A stretch of DNA of 64,000 nucleotides from Fasciola hepatica (lineage: Eukaryota; Platyhelminthes; Trematoda; Plagiorchiida; Fasciolidae): positions 2,721,501-2,785,500 of the forward strand of contig CANUEZ040000062.1 in NCBI GenBank assembly GCA_948099385.1, given 5' to 3'. The notes beneath the pieces were generated by a model. That model did no database searches and was not told the DNA's origin. It saw only the letters and a list, made by a program, of their open reading frames with translations. The position numbers were made by a program, and so were the translations under genes. This document shows, in pieces, positions 21,765 to 30,699 of this stretch. The number at the start of each line of letters is the position of its first letter. The stretch's first letter is position 1.

Positions 21765-22352
21765 TCAAATGATGCCAAGATTCATCATATGTTCGAATTC
21801 AAGGCGTGCGATACGGAGTTTGTCGGCGTTGAGTCGTCGTGGTTGAAAGTGGACAGGTTGGCCTTTTGTAGCGATGTGGTGCTGCACAGCATGAGAGACT
21901 GGGTCGGTGAACTGACACGGTTTAGTGAGGGATGGAAACTCCTTCAAAATGTCAGCCAACGGAGATTGCGGGATCGCCAGCCGAATACCCAGGGAGTTGG
22001 TGCATTTACCAAAGCCGACTGCACAAAGCTTGGTTGTGGTGTCTACCAGCTTGCGATTTTTGAGGTCCACTGTTGGGCCAACGTGTGAGAGGAAATCCGC
22101 GCCAATAATGGGAGTCTGAACATCCGCCTGGACGAAAACCCATTGAAAAGAGCTTTGGAGGCCTAAATCAAGAGTGATGGACCGTTGGCCGAGTGTCGCA
22201 ATAGTTGTTGTGTTTGCTGCTTGCAGTGTAAAGTGAGATGGTTTGAGGCTGTGACGTTTGGGTGGGGGGATTACACTGATCTCGGCGCCGGTATCAATGA
22301 GGAATCGAAGACCCCTTGGATCGGTCAACGATATAAAATAGGCGACTTTCAC
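21765..22352 (-). CDS. Gypsy A Pol, protease and start of RT
   Basis: A 195-residue piece with a retropepsin core FLIDTGAEISVIPP near residue 20, a second half with PIIGADFLSHVGP, and then the RT lead-in PVHFQPRRLNADKL, AKxEFE-like ARLEFEHMMNLGII. The protease would cut Gag-Pol into its parts. It follows the gag stop by 27 bases in the same frame, so Gag-Pol could have been one polyprotein. Confidence 0.85.
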   Translation of the reverse strand: MKVAYFISLTDPRGLRFLIDTGAEISVIPPPKRHSLKPSHFTLQAANTTTIATLGQRSITLDLGLQSSFQWVFVQADVQTPIIGADFLSHVGPTVDLKNRKLVDTTTKLCAVGFGKCTNSLGIRLAIPQSPLADILKEFPSLTKPCQFTDPVSHAVQHHIATKGQPVHFQPRRLNADKLRIARLEFEHMMNLGII

Positions 22353-22379
22353 TTGGAGGGCCAGCCCTAGTCGTCGCCG

Positions 22380-23285
22380 TTACTGGCTGGCCTGGTCGTT
22401 TGACTGTGGGGTGGAAGTGCGGAATGAACATGGAGGATCACAGCGGCGTGCCTTGGAGCCGTTTGTGCGGTGGTACCAACACCAGGTCTGTAATCGGCGG
22501 TTTCTGGACCGTGATCTAGGTCGATGAGGTACTTCGGCGGACACAGGTCGATGAGTAGTAAATGCGTTGCACATTGCACTGAACTGATTGCACAACATGC
22601 GAACGGTTTCTTTTAGGTGCGTAATGTCCTTATCGATATGCAAGTGATGGGATGGGGAATCAGGACTGCGAGAAACGTCACCACGGCCATCTGGGGCAGG
22701 TGCTGCTAATGCCATAGGGGATTCGTGTGTCGGAGTGGTTTCGGCGGGTGATGTCATGTGAACGCAAGGTCTACCAGCCGGGTAGCATTCCATTATTCTA
22801 TCGGCGTGTTGCGCAACCTTGTCAAGTGAAGTAGTGGGTTCCAGCATTGACAGAACCTGCTGCATCGGGAGAGGTAGTTTATCAACCCATATTTCCCTGA
22901 AAATGGCGTCGTCCATTTGACGTCCAGCCAGTAGTGACCGCATGTGGCGCATAAGCTGGGACGGAGTTTGGTCTCCGAGCTCCACCGACGTGAACAGTTC
23001 ACGGAGCATTTTTCCGGCTGATCTTCCGGTACGCTGGATGACTGCTTTCTTAAGCTTTGTGTGAGGAGCTTCTGGTGGAATGGGATCGAGGAGATCTTCC
23101 ACGTCAACGGCGATGTCAAAGGGAAGCGCTTGGACAACGTGAGAGTACCTCACGCGCTCGCTGGTTATACGTCGAGTGGAAAATACGGCTTCTATTTGTT
23201 GGAACCGCACTTGAGAGTTGGTCGGGGCAAAAACGGGCAGTTTGAGAGCAACCGCATGGATGTCAATAGATTCGCTGTCAGACAT
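22380..23285 (-). CDS. Gypsy A Gag
   Basis: A 301-residue frame starting at an ATG 78 bases inside the 5' LTR boundary. The core (about residues 10-120) has FAPTNSQVRFQQIEAVF, ITSERVRYSHVVQALP and the SVELGDQTPSQLMRHM-like stretch of gypsy capsids. Near the C-terminus CWYHRTNGSKARRCDPPC forms a C-x2-H-x9-C-x3-C finger, in place of the usual CCHC knuckle. A similar decayed stretch is found in gypsy C. It ends in TAA at 22380-22382, in frame with pol. It would form the particle shell and bind RNA. Confidence 0.85.
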   Translation of the reverse strand: MSDSESIDIHAVALKLPVFAPTNSQVRFQQIEAVFSTRRITSERVRYSHVVQALPFDIAVDVEDLLDPIPPEAPHTKLKKAVIQRTGRSAGKMLRELFTSVELGDQTPSQLMRHMRSLLAGRQMDDAIFREIWVDKLPLPMQQVLSMLEPTTSLDKVAQHADRIMECYPAGRPCVHMTSPAETTPTHESPMALAAPAPDGRGDVSRSPDSPSHHLHIDKDITHLKETVRMLCNQFSAMCNAFTTHRPVSAEVPHRPRSRSRNRRLQTWCWYHRTNGSKARRCDPPCSFRTSTPQSNDQASQ

Positions 23286-23346
23286 GGTGAATGGTGTGGA
23301 ACTTGGACCAAAAGAATCAAGCTAGTGTCAAAGGATGAAAAAACAA

Positions 23347-23359
23347 CCTGGGCTCACCA
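23347..23359 (-). other. Gypsy A candidate primer-binding site
   Basis: Four bases inside the 5' LTR the minus strand reads TGGTGAGCCCAGG. It begins TGG as a complement of tRNA CCA ends does. It resembles the TGGTGACCCC start that I recall for a tRNA-Trp site in CsRn1-like elements, with one early mismatch. That tRNA match is a recollection, not checked. Confidence 0.5.
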
Positions 23360-23363
23360 ATTT

Positions 23364-23907
23364 TGTAGCGTACTACTCTGTCTATATGGTACACTAAATG
23401 AATGTCAACAATATCTAAGGCGACACTAGCAAACTAAGATGGTCGGAGGAGCGTGCGGTGATAAAAAGGCCAAAAGGGTATGTACATTAAGAAATAAAAT
23501 GAAACAAAAGGTGTGACTCAAACTCATAGTTGTTCAGTGTTCTTGTGATTAGGAAATGAGCGTCGAAGAGCCAATATCCGCCAATGTCTTCGGTTCAGCT
23601 CGGTCTGACAGCCATCCGTTGGACAGAACGGGATGGTATTGGGCGAGGTGCCAAGAAACGCCGTTGAAGCTTCCAAAATGTTTCGTTTCACACAGTTAGT
23701 TCCGACCGATATAATTCCAAGACACTCCAAACCAGAAGATGAAACCGTGCCAGAATGAAAGATTTATTTACAGCCCTTTTTGTATTGCGCGGTGATGATG
23801 ACCAAAAAGGTGTGCGTTTTACATTAAAACGTCGGTACAACAAAGGAGTGTCGCACCAAGGGACGTTGAAAATCATGGAAAAAGTTGGAAATTTACAGGT
23901 ACCCACA
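23364..23907 (-). repeat. Gypsy A 5' LTR
   Basis: 544 bp, near-identical partner of 18596-19139. Small open frames inside both LTRs (68-75 residues) are copies of each other by descent and not evidence of a gene. Confidence 0.9.
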
Positions 23908-23911
23908 CCCG

Positions 23912-24377
23912 CCATAGCATTTCCGTAAATGGAGCTTACTATGAATGTCGTGATTTCTAGACGACATTGAGTTACAGCCTTTTGCGTCCGACCCCCATCT
24001 CATGACCCGTCAGGTAATCACTCCCATGTATATAAACGTATATATATATATATATATGCATATAGGCTTTCGTGTATATGATTCACTCACTTTTATTCTG
24101 CTCAATAAACTGCGCCACTTTACACTACAATTTGCACACATGCTCAGCGCCCAATTAAAAAGCCAGTTCAAAGCTCCGTTAGCGCAATGCTTATCCGGTA
24201 CACGTCGCCTGAATTTGACTCACCACTACGCTTGATGCTCGTGGGGTTGACAAAGCTCTTCACCATCAATGTGATCTTATCACAGCGCTCCATTCCTCCA
24301 CGCCACACATCTACAATGGATCAAGTTGTTTCACCGTAACATATGACCAAATTTTTGCCGGAAAGATCGTCTCCTTC
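23912..24377 (+). repeat. LINE F ORF2 end (to 23960) and 3' UTR
   Basis: The first 49 bases complete ORF2: HSISVNGAYYECRDF then TAG at 23958-23960, matching DNISVDQAYEDCLDY then TAG in LINE B. The following UTR matches LINE B 63740-63990 at CATGACCCGTC, a TATA microsatellite (24036-24060) and the CACTCACT and AATTTGCA words. It runs up to the next insertion at 24378. Confidence 0.65.
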
Positions 24378-24689
24378 TGTTGTGTCCACAATCGGTAGCA
24401 GAACACATAATGGTGGCTTTGCATTTATTTATGCCATTGTGAACACAAAACCCGGCCGTAGCCGGCGACTAAGCTGCAAACAAGCAGTGAGTTGGCATAA
24501 AGAAATAAACTACTTGTGCCGTCACGCGCAGCAGAGGAAGACCAATCAGTACACAGCAAAATCGATAGGTCAACACTGCTGGCGCTAAAGCATGGTTAAC
24601 GATCAAGGCAAATTGAGAGTATGTCCATTCATGAGAGGAATATTGATCGGTTGTCCGCGTAGTGTGCGAGACCCTAACCAGACACAACA
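24378..24689 (-). repeat. LTR 1 of the four-LTR element (3' end)
   Basis: Leftmost of four 312-bp LTRs, with left duplication CCTTC at 24373-24377. On the minus strand it is preceded by the purine-rich tract at 24690-24712. Confidence 0.85.
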
Positions 24690-26090
24690 TCACCTCTCCT
24701 TCCCCCAAGGAAAAAGATCCAAGGCTTGCAACGGATGAAAGTGTTCGTAGTATTACCAGCGACGGTTGTATCAGTAGTACCTTCATTAGAAGCAGTTGTC
24801 GTAGTAGTATCCAAAGCAGTAGTATCATCAACAACATTGTTCGAAGTCGTACTAACAGGAACTATGTTCACAGCAGTAGCAGTATCCGCAGTAGAAGTAG
24901 TAGTATTTGTAACAGTAGTTCTTCATAGCAGCATTCGTATTAGTAATTGTATCAGTAGCAGTAGTAGTAACAGGAACCGTATTCGCAGTAGAATTCACAG
25001 AAACTCTGGTCACAGCATTAGTTACTATAGCAGCAGAAGTTGTCGTTGTACGCATGTGACGATACAAAACACTGAATAGACCAGCGCCAGTATAACTGAG
25101 AAAGCACATGGGACATACTCGAGCAAGAATGGTGGAAAATTGGGCAAGACGTTAAACGAGAACAAAAGCTTCATCAACGAGATGATGGCTGGGAAATGAA
25201 ATGCGGTACTAACGGAAGTAGATGTAGTATTGTTCACCGTAGCAGTGACAGTAGTAGTAGTGGCATTGCTATTATCAAAAGCAGTAGCATGAATTACACT
25301 GGTAGTCATTGCAGTAGCAGAGCAGCGGTAATCATCATAATAACAGGTCATAACGGCAATCGCGGTAGTTCCAGCAAGGGTAGTAGTAGCAACAACAACA
25401 GTAACAGTAGTCGTAGAACAGACACAGTAACCGTAGTAGTAGCAGTAGCAGTAACGGTAGTTGTACAGTCAGAACCAATAACCAGAATAGCAGCATCAGT
25501 AGTAGTAACGGTAATCGTAGCAGAAATTGTAGTAGCAGTTTCAGGACACAATACTCGGCAGTAGTAACGGGCACAGCAGTCGCAGTAGTAGTAACTAGAA
25601 CAGTAACTGCAGCGGTACTTATGTTCGCGGTGGTAGCAGTCATGGCAGTATCAGTAGCAACAGTAATAGTACGCACGGAAGGGCACAAAGCACGGTAAAT
25701 ATCCATGTCTGATTTTAACAAAGGATGCATACAGGACACATGCGAGCGAAAAAGATAAAACACTTGTTAGGCAATCAACAACAAAAACGAAGAAACATCA
25801 ATAATGAGAAAACTCGCCGGAAGCGAAAATGTAGTAAACTGTTTCAAATAGTTCACGTATGTGTGTGTCAACAAATGTTTCGGTCCTTTGAATTTCACTA
25901 TTTAAATCCGTAAACTCGATACCGTCCACCTGACTCCGGAGATAACCTTGCCAGACGGTCTTCAAAGCACTCCCGCAAAGTTTCGAAGCGTAAATCCGAA
26001 GGGTTTTCTGTGAATGGTGAATCCCTCATAATTATTTCTCTGGCACTATGCACAAATCCACGACACGGGTTCAATGCCCGCGACGCCAAA
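24690..26090 (-). repeat. Internal region 1, trinucleotide-rich, no known protein
   Basis: 1401 bp. About 24750-25680 is dominated by GTA, GCA, AGT and CAG triplets (TAC/TGC/ACT on the element strand) with interruptions. Because the triplets lack stops in several frames, open frames of 60-142 residues occur on both strands, rich in Thr, Val, Leu or Ser. These are composition effects. A non-repetitive frame near 25898-26137 (minus, 79 residues) crosses into the LTR and has no family I know. Confidence 0.7.
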
Positions 26091-26402
26091 TGTTGTGTCC
26101 ACAATCGGTAGCAGAACACATAATGGTGGCTTTGCATTTATTTATGCCATTGTGAACACAAAACCCGGCCGTAGCCGGCGACTAAGCTGCAAACAAGCAG
26201 TGAGTTGGCATAAAGAAATAAACTACTTGTGCCGTCACGCGCAGCAGAGGAAGACCAATCAGTACACAGCAAAATCGATAGGTCAACACTGCTGGCGCTA
26301 AAGCATGGTTAACGATCAAGGCAAATTGAGAGTATGTCCATTCATGAGAGGAATATTGATCGGTTGTCCGCGTAGTGTGCGAGACCCTAACCAGACACAA
26401 CA
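26091..26402 (-). repeat. LTR 2 of the four-LTR element
   Basis: Internal LTR shared by two internal regions. The primer-binding site candidate lies just to its left, at 26071-26088. Confidence 0.85.
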
Positions 26403-27803
26403 TCACCTCTCCTTCCCCCAAGGAAAAAGATCCAAGGCTTGCAACGGATGAAAGTGTTCGTAGTATTACCAGCGACGGTTGTATCAGTAGTACCTTCATT
26501 AGAAGCAGTTGTCGTAGTAGTATCCAAAGCAGTAGTATCATCAACAACATTGTTCGAAGTCGTACTAACAGGAACTATGTTCACAGCAGTAGCAGTATCC
26601 GCAGTAGAAGTAGTAGTATTTGTAACAGTAGTTCTTCATAGCAGCATTCGTATTAGTAATTGTATCAGTAGCAGTAGTAGTAACAGGAACCGTATTCGCA
26701 GTAGAATTCACAGAAACTCTGGTCACAGCATTAGTTACTATAGCAGCAGAAGTTGTCGTTGTACGCATGTGACGATACAAAACACTGAATAGACCAGCGC
26801 CAGTATAACTGAGAAAGCACATGGGACATACTCGAGCAAGAATGGTGGAAAATTGGGCAAGACGTTAAACGAGAACAAAAGCTTCATCAACGAGATGATG
26901 GCTGGGAAATGAAATGCGGTACTAACGGAAGTAGATGTAGTATTGTTCACCGTAGCAGTGACAGTAGTAGTAGTGGCATTGCTATTATCAAAAGCAGTAG
27001 CATGAATTACACTGGTAGTCATTGCAGTAGCAGAGCAGCGGTAATCATCATAATAACAGGTCATAACGGCAATCGCGGTAGTTCCAGCAAGGGTAGTAGT
27101 AGCAACAACAACAGTAACAGTAGTCGTAGAACAGACACAGTAACCGTAGTAGTAGCAGTAGCAGTAACGGTAGTTGTACAGTCAGAACCAATAACCAGAA
27201 TAGCAGCATCAGTAGTAGTAACGGTAATCGTAGCAGAAATTGTAGTAGCAGTTTCAGGACACAATACTCGGCAGTAGTAACGGGCACAGCAGTCGCAGTA
27301 GTAGTAACTAGAACAGTAACTGCAGCGGTACTTATGTTCGCGGTGGTAGCAGTCATGGCAGTATCAGTAGCAACAGTAATAGTACGCACGGAAGGGCACA
27401 AAGCACGGTAAATATCCATGTCTGATTTTAACAAAGGATGCATACAGGACACATGCGAGCGAAAAAGATAAAACACTTGTTAGGCAATCAACAACAAAAA
27501 CGAAGAAACATCAATAATGAGAAAACTCGCCGGAAGCGAAAATGTAGTAAACTGTTTCAAATAGTTCACGTATGTGTGTGTCAACAAATGTTTCGGTCCT
27601 TTGAATTTCACTATTTAAATCCGTAAACTCGATACCGTCCACCTGACTCCGGAGATAACCTTGCCAGACGGTCTTCAAAGCACTCCCGCAAAGTTTCGAA
27701 GCGTAAATCCGAAGGGTTTTCTGTGAATGGTGAATCCCTCATAATTATTTCTCTGGCACTATGCACAAATCCACGACACGGGTTCAATGCCCGCGACGCC
27801 AAA
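26403..27803 (-). repeat. Internal region 2
   Basis: Copy of 24690-26090 at offset 1713, near-identical by inspection of the listed sequence. Confidence 0.8.
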
Positions 27804-28115
27804 TGTTGTGTCCACAATCGGTAGCAGAACACATAATGGTGGCTTTGCATTTATTTATGCCATTGTGAACACAAAACCCGGCCGTAGCCGGCGACTAAGC
27901 TGCAAACAAGCAGTGAGTTGGCATAAAGAAATAAACTACTTGTGCCGTCACGCGCAGCAGAGGAAGACCAATCAGTACACAGCAAAATCGATAGGTCAAC
28001 ACTGCTGGCGCTAAAGCATGGTTAACGATCAAGGCAAATTGAGAGTATGTCCATTCGTGAGAGGAATATTGATCGGTTGTCCGCGTAGTGTGCGAGACCC
28101 TAACCAGACACAACA
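27804..28115 (-). repeat. LTR 3 of the four-LTR element
   Basis: Copy at offset 3426. It differs from copies 2 and 4 at about 28058 (G for A in CATTCGTGAG). Confidence 0.85.
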
Positions 28116-29516
28116 TCACCTCTCCTTCCCCCAAGGAAAAAGATCCAAGGCTTGCAACGGATGAAAGTGTTCGTAGTATTACCAGCGACGGTTGTATCAG
28201 TAGTACCTTCATTAGAAGCAGTTGTCGTAGTAGTATCCAAAGCAGTAGTATCATCAACAACATTGTTCGAAGTCGTACTAACAGGAACTATGTTCACAGC
28301 AGTAGCAGTATCCGCAGTAGAAGTAGTAGTATTTGTAACAGTAGTTCTTCATAGCAGCATTCGTATTAGTAATTGTATCAGTAGCAGTAGTAGTAACAGG
28401 AACCGTATTCGCAGTAGAATTCACAGAAACTCTGGTCACAGCATTAGTTACTATAGCAGCAGAAGTTGTCGTTGTACGCATGTGACGATACAAAACACTG
28501 AATAGACCAGCGCCAGTATAACTGAGAAAGCACATGGGACATACTCGAGCAAGAATGGTGGAAAATTGGGCAAGACGTTAAACGAGAACAAAAGCTTCAT
28601 CAACGAGATGATGGCTGGGAAATGAAATGCGGTACTAACGGAAGTAGATGTAGTATTGTTCACCGTAGCAGTGACAGTAGTAGTAGTGGCATTGCTATTA
28701 TCAAAAGCAGTAGCATGAATTACACTGGTAGTCATTGCAGTAGCAGAGCAGCGGTAATCATCATAATAACAGGTCATAACGGCAATCGCGGTAGTTCCAG
28801 CAAGGGTAGTAGTAGCAACAACAACAGTAACAGTAGTCGTAGAACAGACACAGTAACCGTAGTAGTAGCAGTAGCAGTAACGGTAGTTGTACAGTCAGAA
28901 CCAATAACCAGAATAGCAGCATCAGTAGTAGTAACGGTAATCGTAGCAGAAATTGTAGTAGCAGTTTCAGGACACAATACTCGGCAGTAGTAACGGGCAC
29001 AGCAGTCGCAGTAGTAGTAACTAGAACAGTAACTGCAGCGGTACTTATGTTCGCGGTGGTAGCAGTCATGGCAGTATCAGTAGCAACAGTAATAGTACGC
29101 ACGGAAGGGCACAAAGCACGGTAAATATCCATGTCTGATTTTAACAAAGGATGCATACAGGACACATGCGAGCGAAAAAGATAAAACACTTGTTAGGCAA
29201 TCAACAACAAAAACGAAGAAACATCAATAATGAGAAAACTCGCCGGAAGCGAAAATGTAGTAAACTGTTTCAAATAGTTCACGTATGTGTGTGTCAACAA
29301 ATGTTCCGGTCCTTTGAATTTCACTATTTAAATCCGTAAACTCGATACCGTCCACCTGACTCCGGAGATAACCTTGCCAGACGGTCTTCAAAGCACTCCC
29401 GCAAAGTTTCGAAGCGTAAATCCGAAGGGTTTTCTGTGAATGGTGAATCCCTCATAATTATTTCTCTGGCACTATGCACAAATCCACGACACGGGTTCAA
29501 TGCCCGCGACGCCAAA
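28116..29516 (-). repeat. Internal region 3
   Basis: Third internal region. It differs near 29305 (TGTTCCGG for TGTTTCGG). Confidence 0.8.
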
Positions 29517-29828
29517 TGTTGTGTCCACAATCGGTAGCAGAACACATAATGGTGGCTTTGCATTTATTTATGCCATTGTGAACACAAAACCCGGCCGTAG
29601 CCGGCGACTAAGCTGCAAACAAGCAGTGAGTTGGCATAAAGAAATAAACTACTTGTGCCGTCACGCGCAGCAGAGGAAGACCAATCAGTACACAGCAAAA
29701 TCGATAGGTCAACACTGCTGGCGCTAAAGCATGGTTAACGATCAAGGCAAATTGAGAGTATGTCCATTCATGAGAGGAATATTGATCGGTTGTCCGCGTA
29801 GTGTGCGAGACCCTAACCAGACACAACA
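29517..29828 (-). repeat. LTR 4 of the four-LTR element (5' end)
   Basis: Rightmost LTR, ending GACACAACA, followed directly by the duplication CCTTC at 29829-29833. Confidence 0.85.
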
Positions 29829-29833
29829 CCTTC

Positions 29834-30699
29834 ATTTACCAATTATCGGTTTACTGAATCCTAGATCCTTACAATTATTCATTTCTCACCTTCAATGTGC
29901 GGCTTTTGGCTGCATCTCACTGACTTATCTGCGCCAATCACCCATTGCTTCAGCAATAGCTGGCGGCCAACCTCTGCGAAGCCGGTGGCGATAATTTTTC
30001 ACCAACGTTGTCATGCCCATGGAGTACCCAGCATATCACAATCGGCGATGCAGCCACCAGATGGCTCGCGTATATACAGGAACCCGTCCGACTCTGTTAT
30101 TGGCAGAAGCAAGCCGGCAAGTGATATCCCCACAAACATTGCCATTATCTGGGTGCTTGTTACATCACCTATCTTCTCCATTCACAGCTTGCGGCAGCAA
30201 CACCCCCAAAGGTTTTGGCATCTAGTCTGTGGAAATCCAGCAATAGGAGGAACACACCCATCCCCATCAGTCTTGGATCCAATGAGCCTCATGTAAATGG
30301 AGGTGGGTCAAGGAGAAGTGAAGAGACCACCCTATGGTGTAAAGTTTCTCTCCCAGCCCACCTCAAAAAGGAAAAAAATAAAAAATGAAAAAATAAATAA
30401 ATAAAATACTCCCGGCTGGGAAGGTCTCGGGCCAAAGCCCTCTTCTCCCTTCTGGTAATAACCTAGAACCGAACCTACATACGGGAAACCCCAAGATTGT
30501 GAGGTAGCCTTCAGTTCCTATTGCATGAACCAGTGAGGGTTAATAGCAAACCGCCCGAGCCCTCGCCGTAAGCTTGCCGACCTCGTCTCTCTCAGTTTTA
30601 ACCTCTTTGGGTTCTCTGTTAAACCCTTAACCAGCTCGCTGATGCCTAATGCAGTAGTCAATACATCGTTGGATTAGTTATACTGCACGGCCTCTGCCC
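29834..30699. other. Unassigned region with an A-rich tract
   Basis: Open frames to 30296 are short and unrecognised. An A-rich run (about 30363-30410) could be the tail of a retroposed sequence, but I see no matching element body. Before the insertion it was continuous with 24300-24377. Confidence 0.3.

Larger units (their letters stand above)
18596..23907 (-). mobile_element. Gypsy A: Ty3/gypsy LTR retrotransposon (CsRn1-like)
   Basis: A 5312-bp element read on the minus strand: 5' LTR (23364-23907), primer-binding site, gag, pol, polypurine tract, 3' LTR (18596-19139). Target duplication is CCCG at 18592-18595 and 23908-23911 (ACCCG if the last base is counted out of the LTR). It splits the C-terminus of LINE F ORF2, and the join is perfectly in frame once the element and one duplication are removed. 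Order protease-RT-RNase H-integrase and the CHCC-type Gag finger point to the CsRn1/Kabuki-like lineage. The whole coding region stays in one frame, broken by three stops. Confidence 0.9.
24378..29828 (-). mobile_element. Tandem four-LTR, three-internal LTR retroelement
   Basis: A 1713-bp period repeats 3.18 times: LTRs at 24378-24689, 26091-26402, 27804-28115 and 29517-29828 (312 bp, TGTTGTGTC...GACACAACA), and internal regions of 1401 bp between them. CCTTC flanks the whole array once (24373-24377 and 29829-29833). On the minus strand each LTR is followed after TT by TGGCGTCGCGGG, a plausible primer-binding site. Each is preceded by GGGGGAAGGAGAGGTGA, a polypurine tract, so the orientation is minus. 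The copies differ at only a few bases (for example near 28058 and 29305). No gag or pol motif is seen, so it is non-autonomous. Confidence 0.85.

Noticed and set aside
26061..26090. tRNA gene fragment at the primer-site region
   Set aside because: Only a T-arm-like part is present, with no anticodon arm or acceptor 5' strand.
24378..29828. CRISPR-like or satellite interpretation of the repeat
   Set aside because: The unit is 1713 bp, has LTR ends and is bounded by a target duplication. It is not a spacer array or a satellite.
24469..29835. Many open frames on both strands of the tandem element
   Set aside because: They repeat with the 1713-bp period and come from stop-free triplet runs. The Thr/Val/Leu/Ser-rich content reflects composition.
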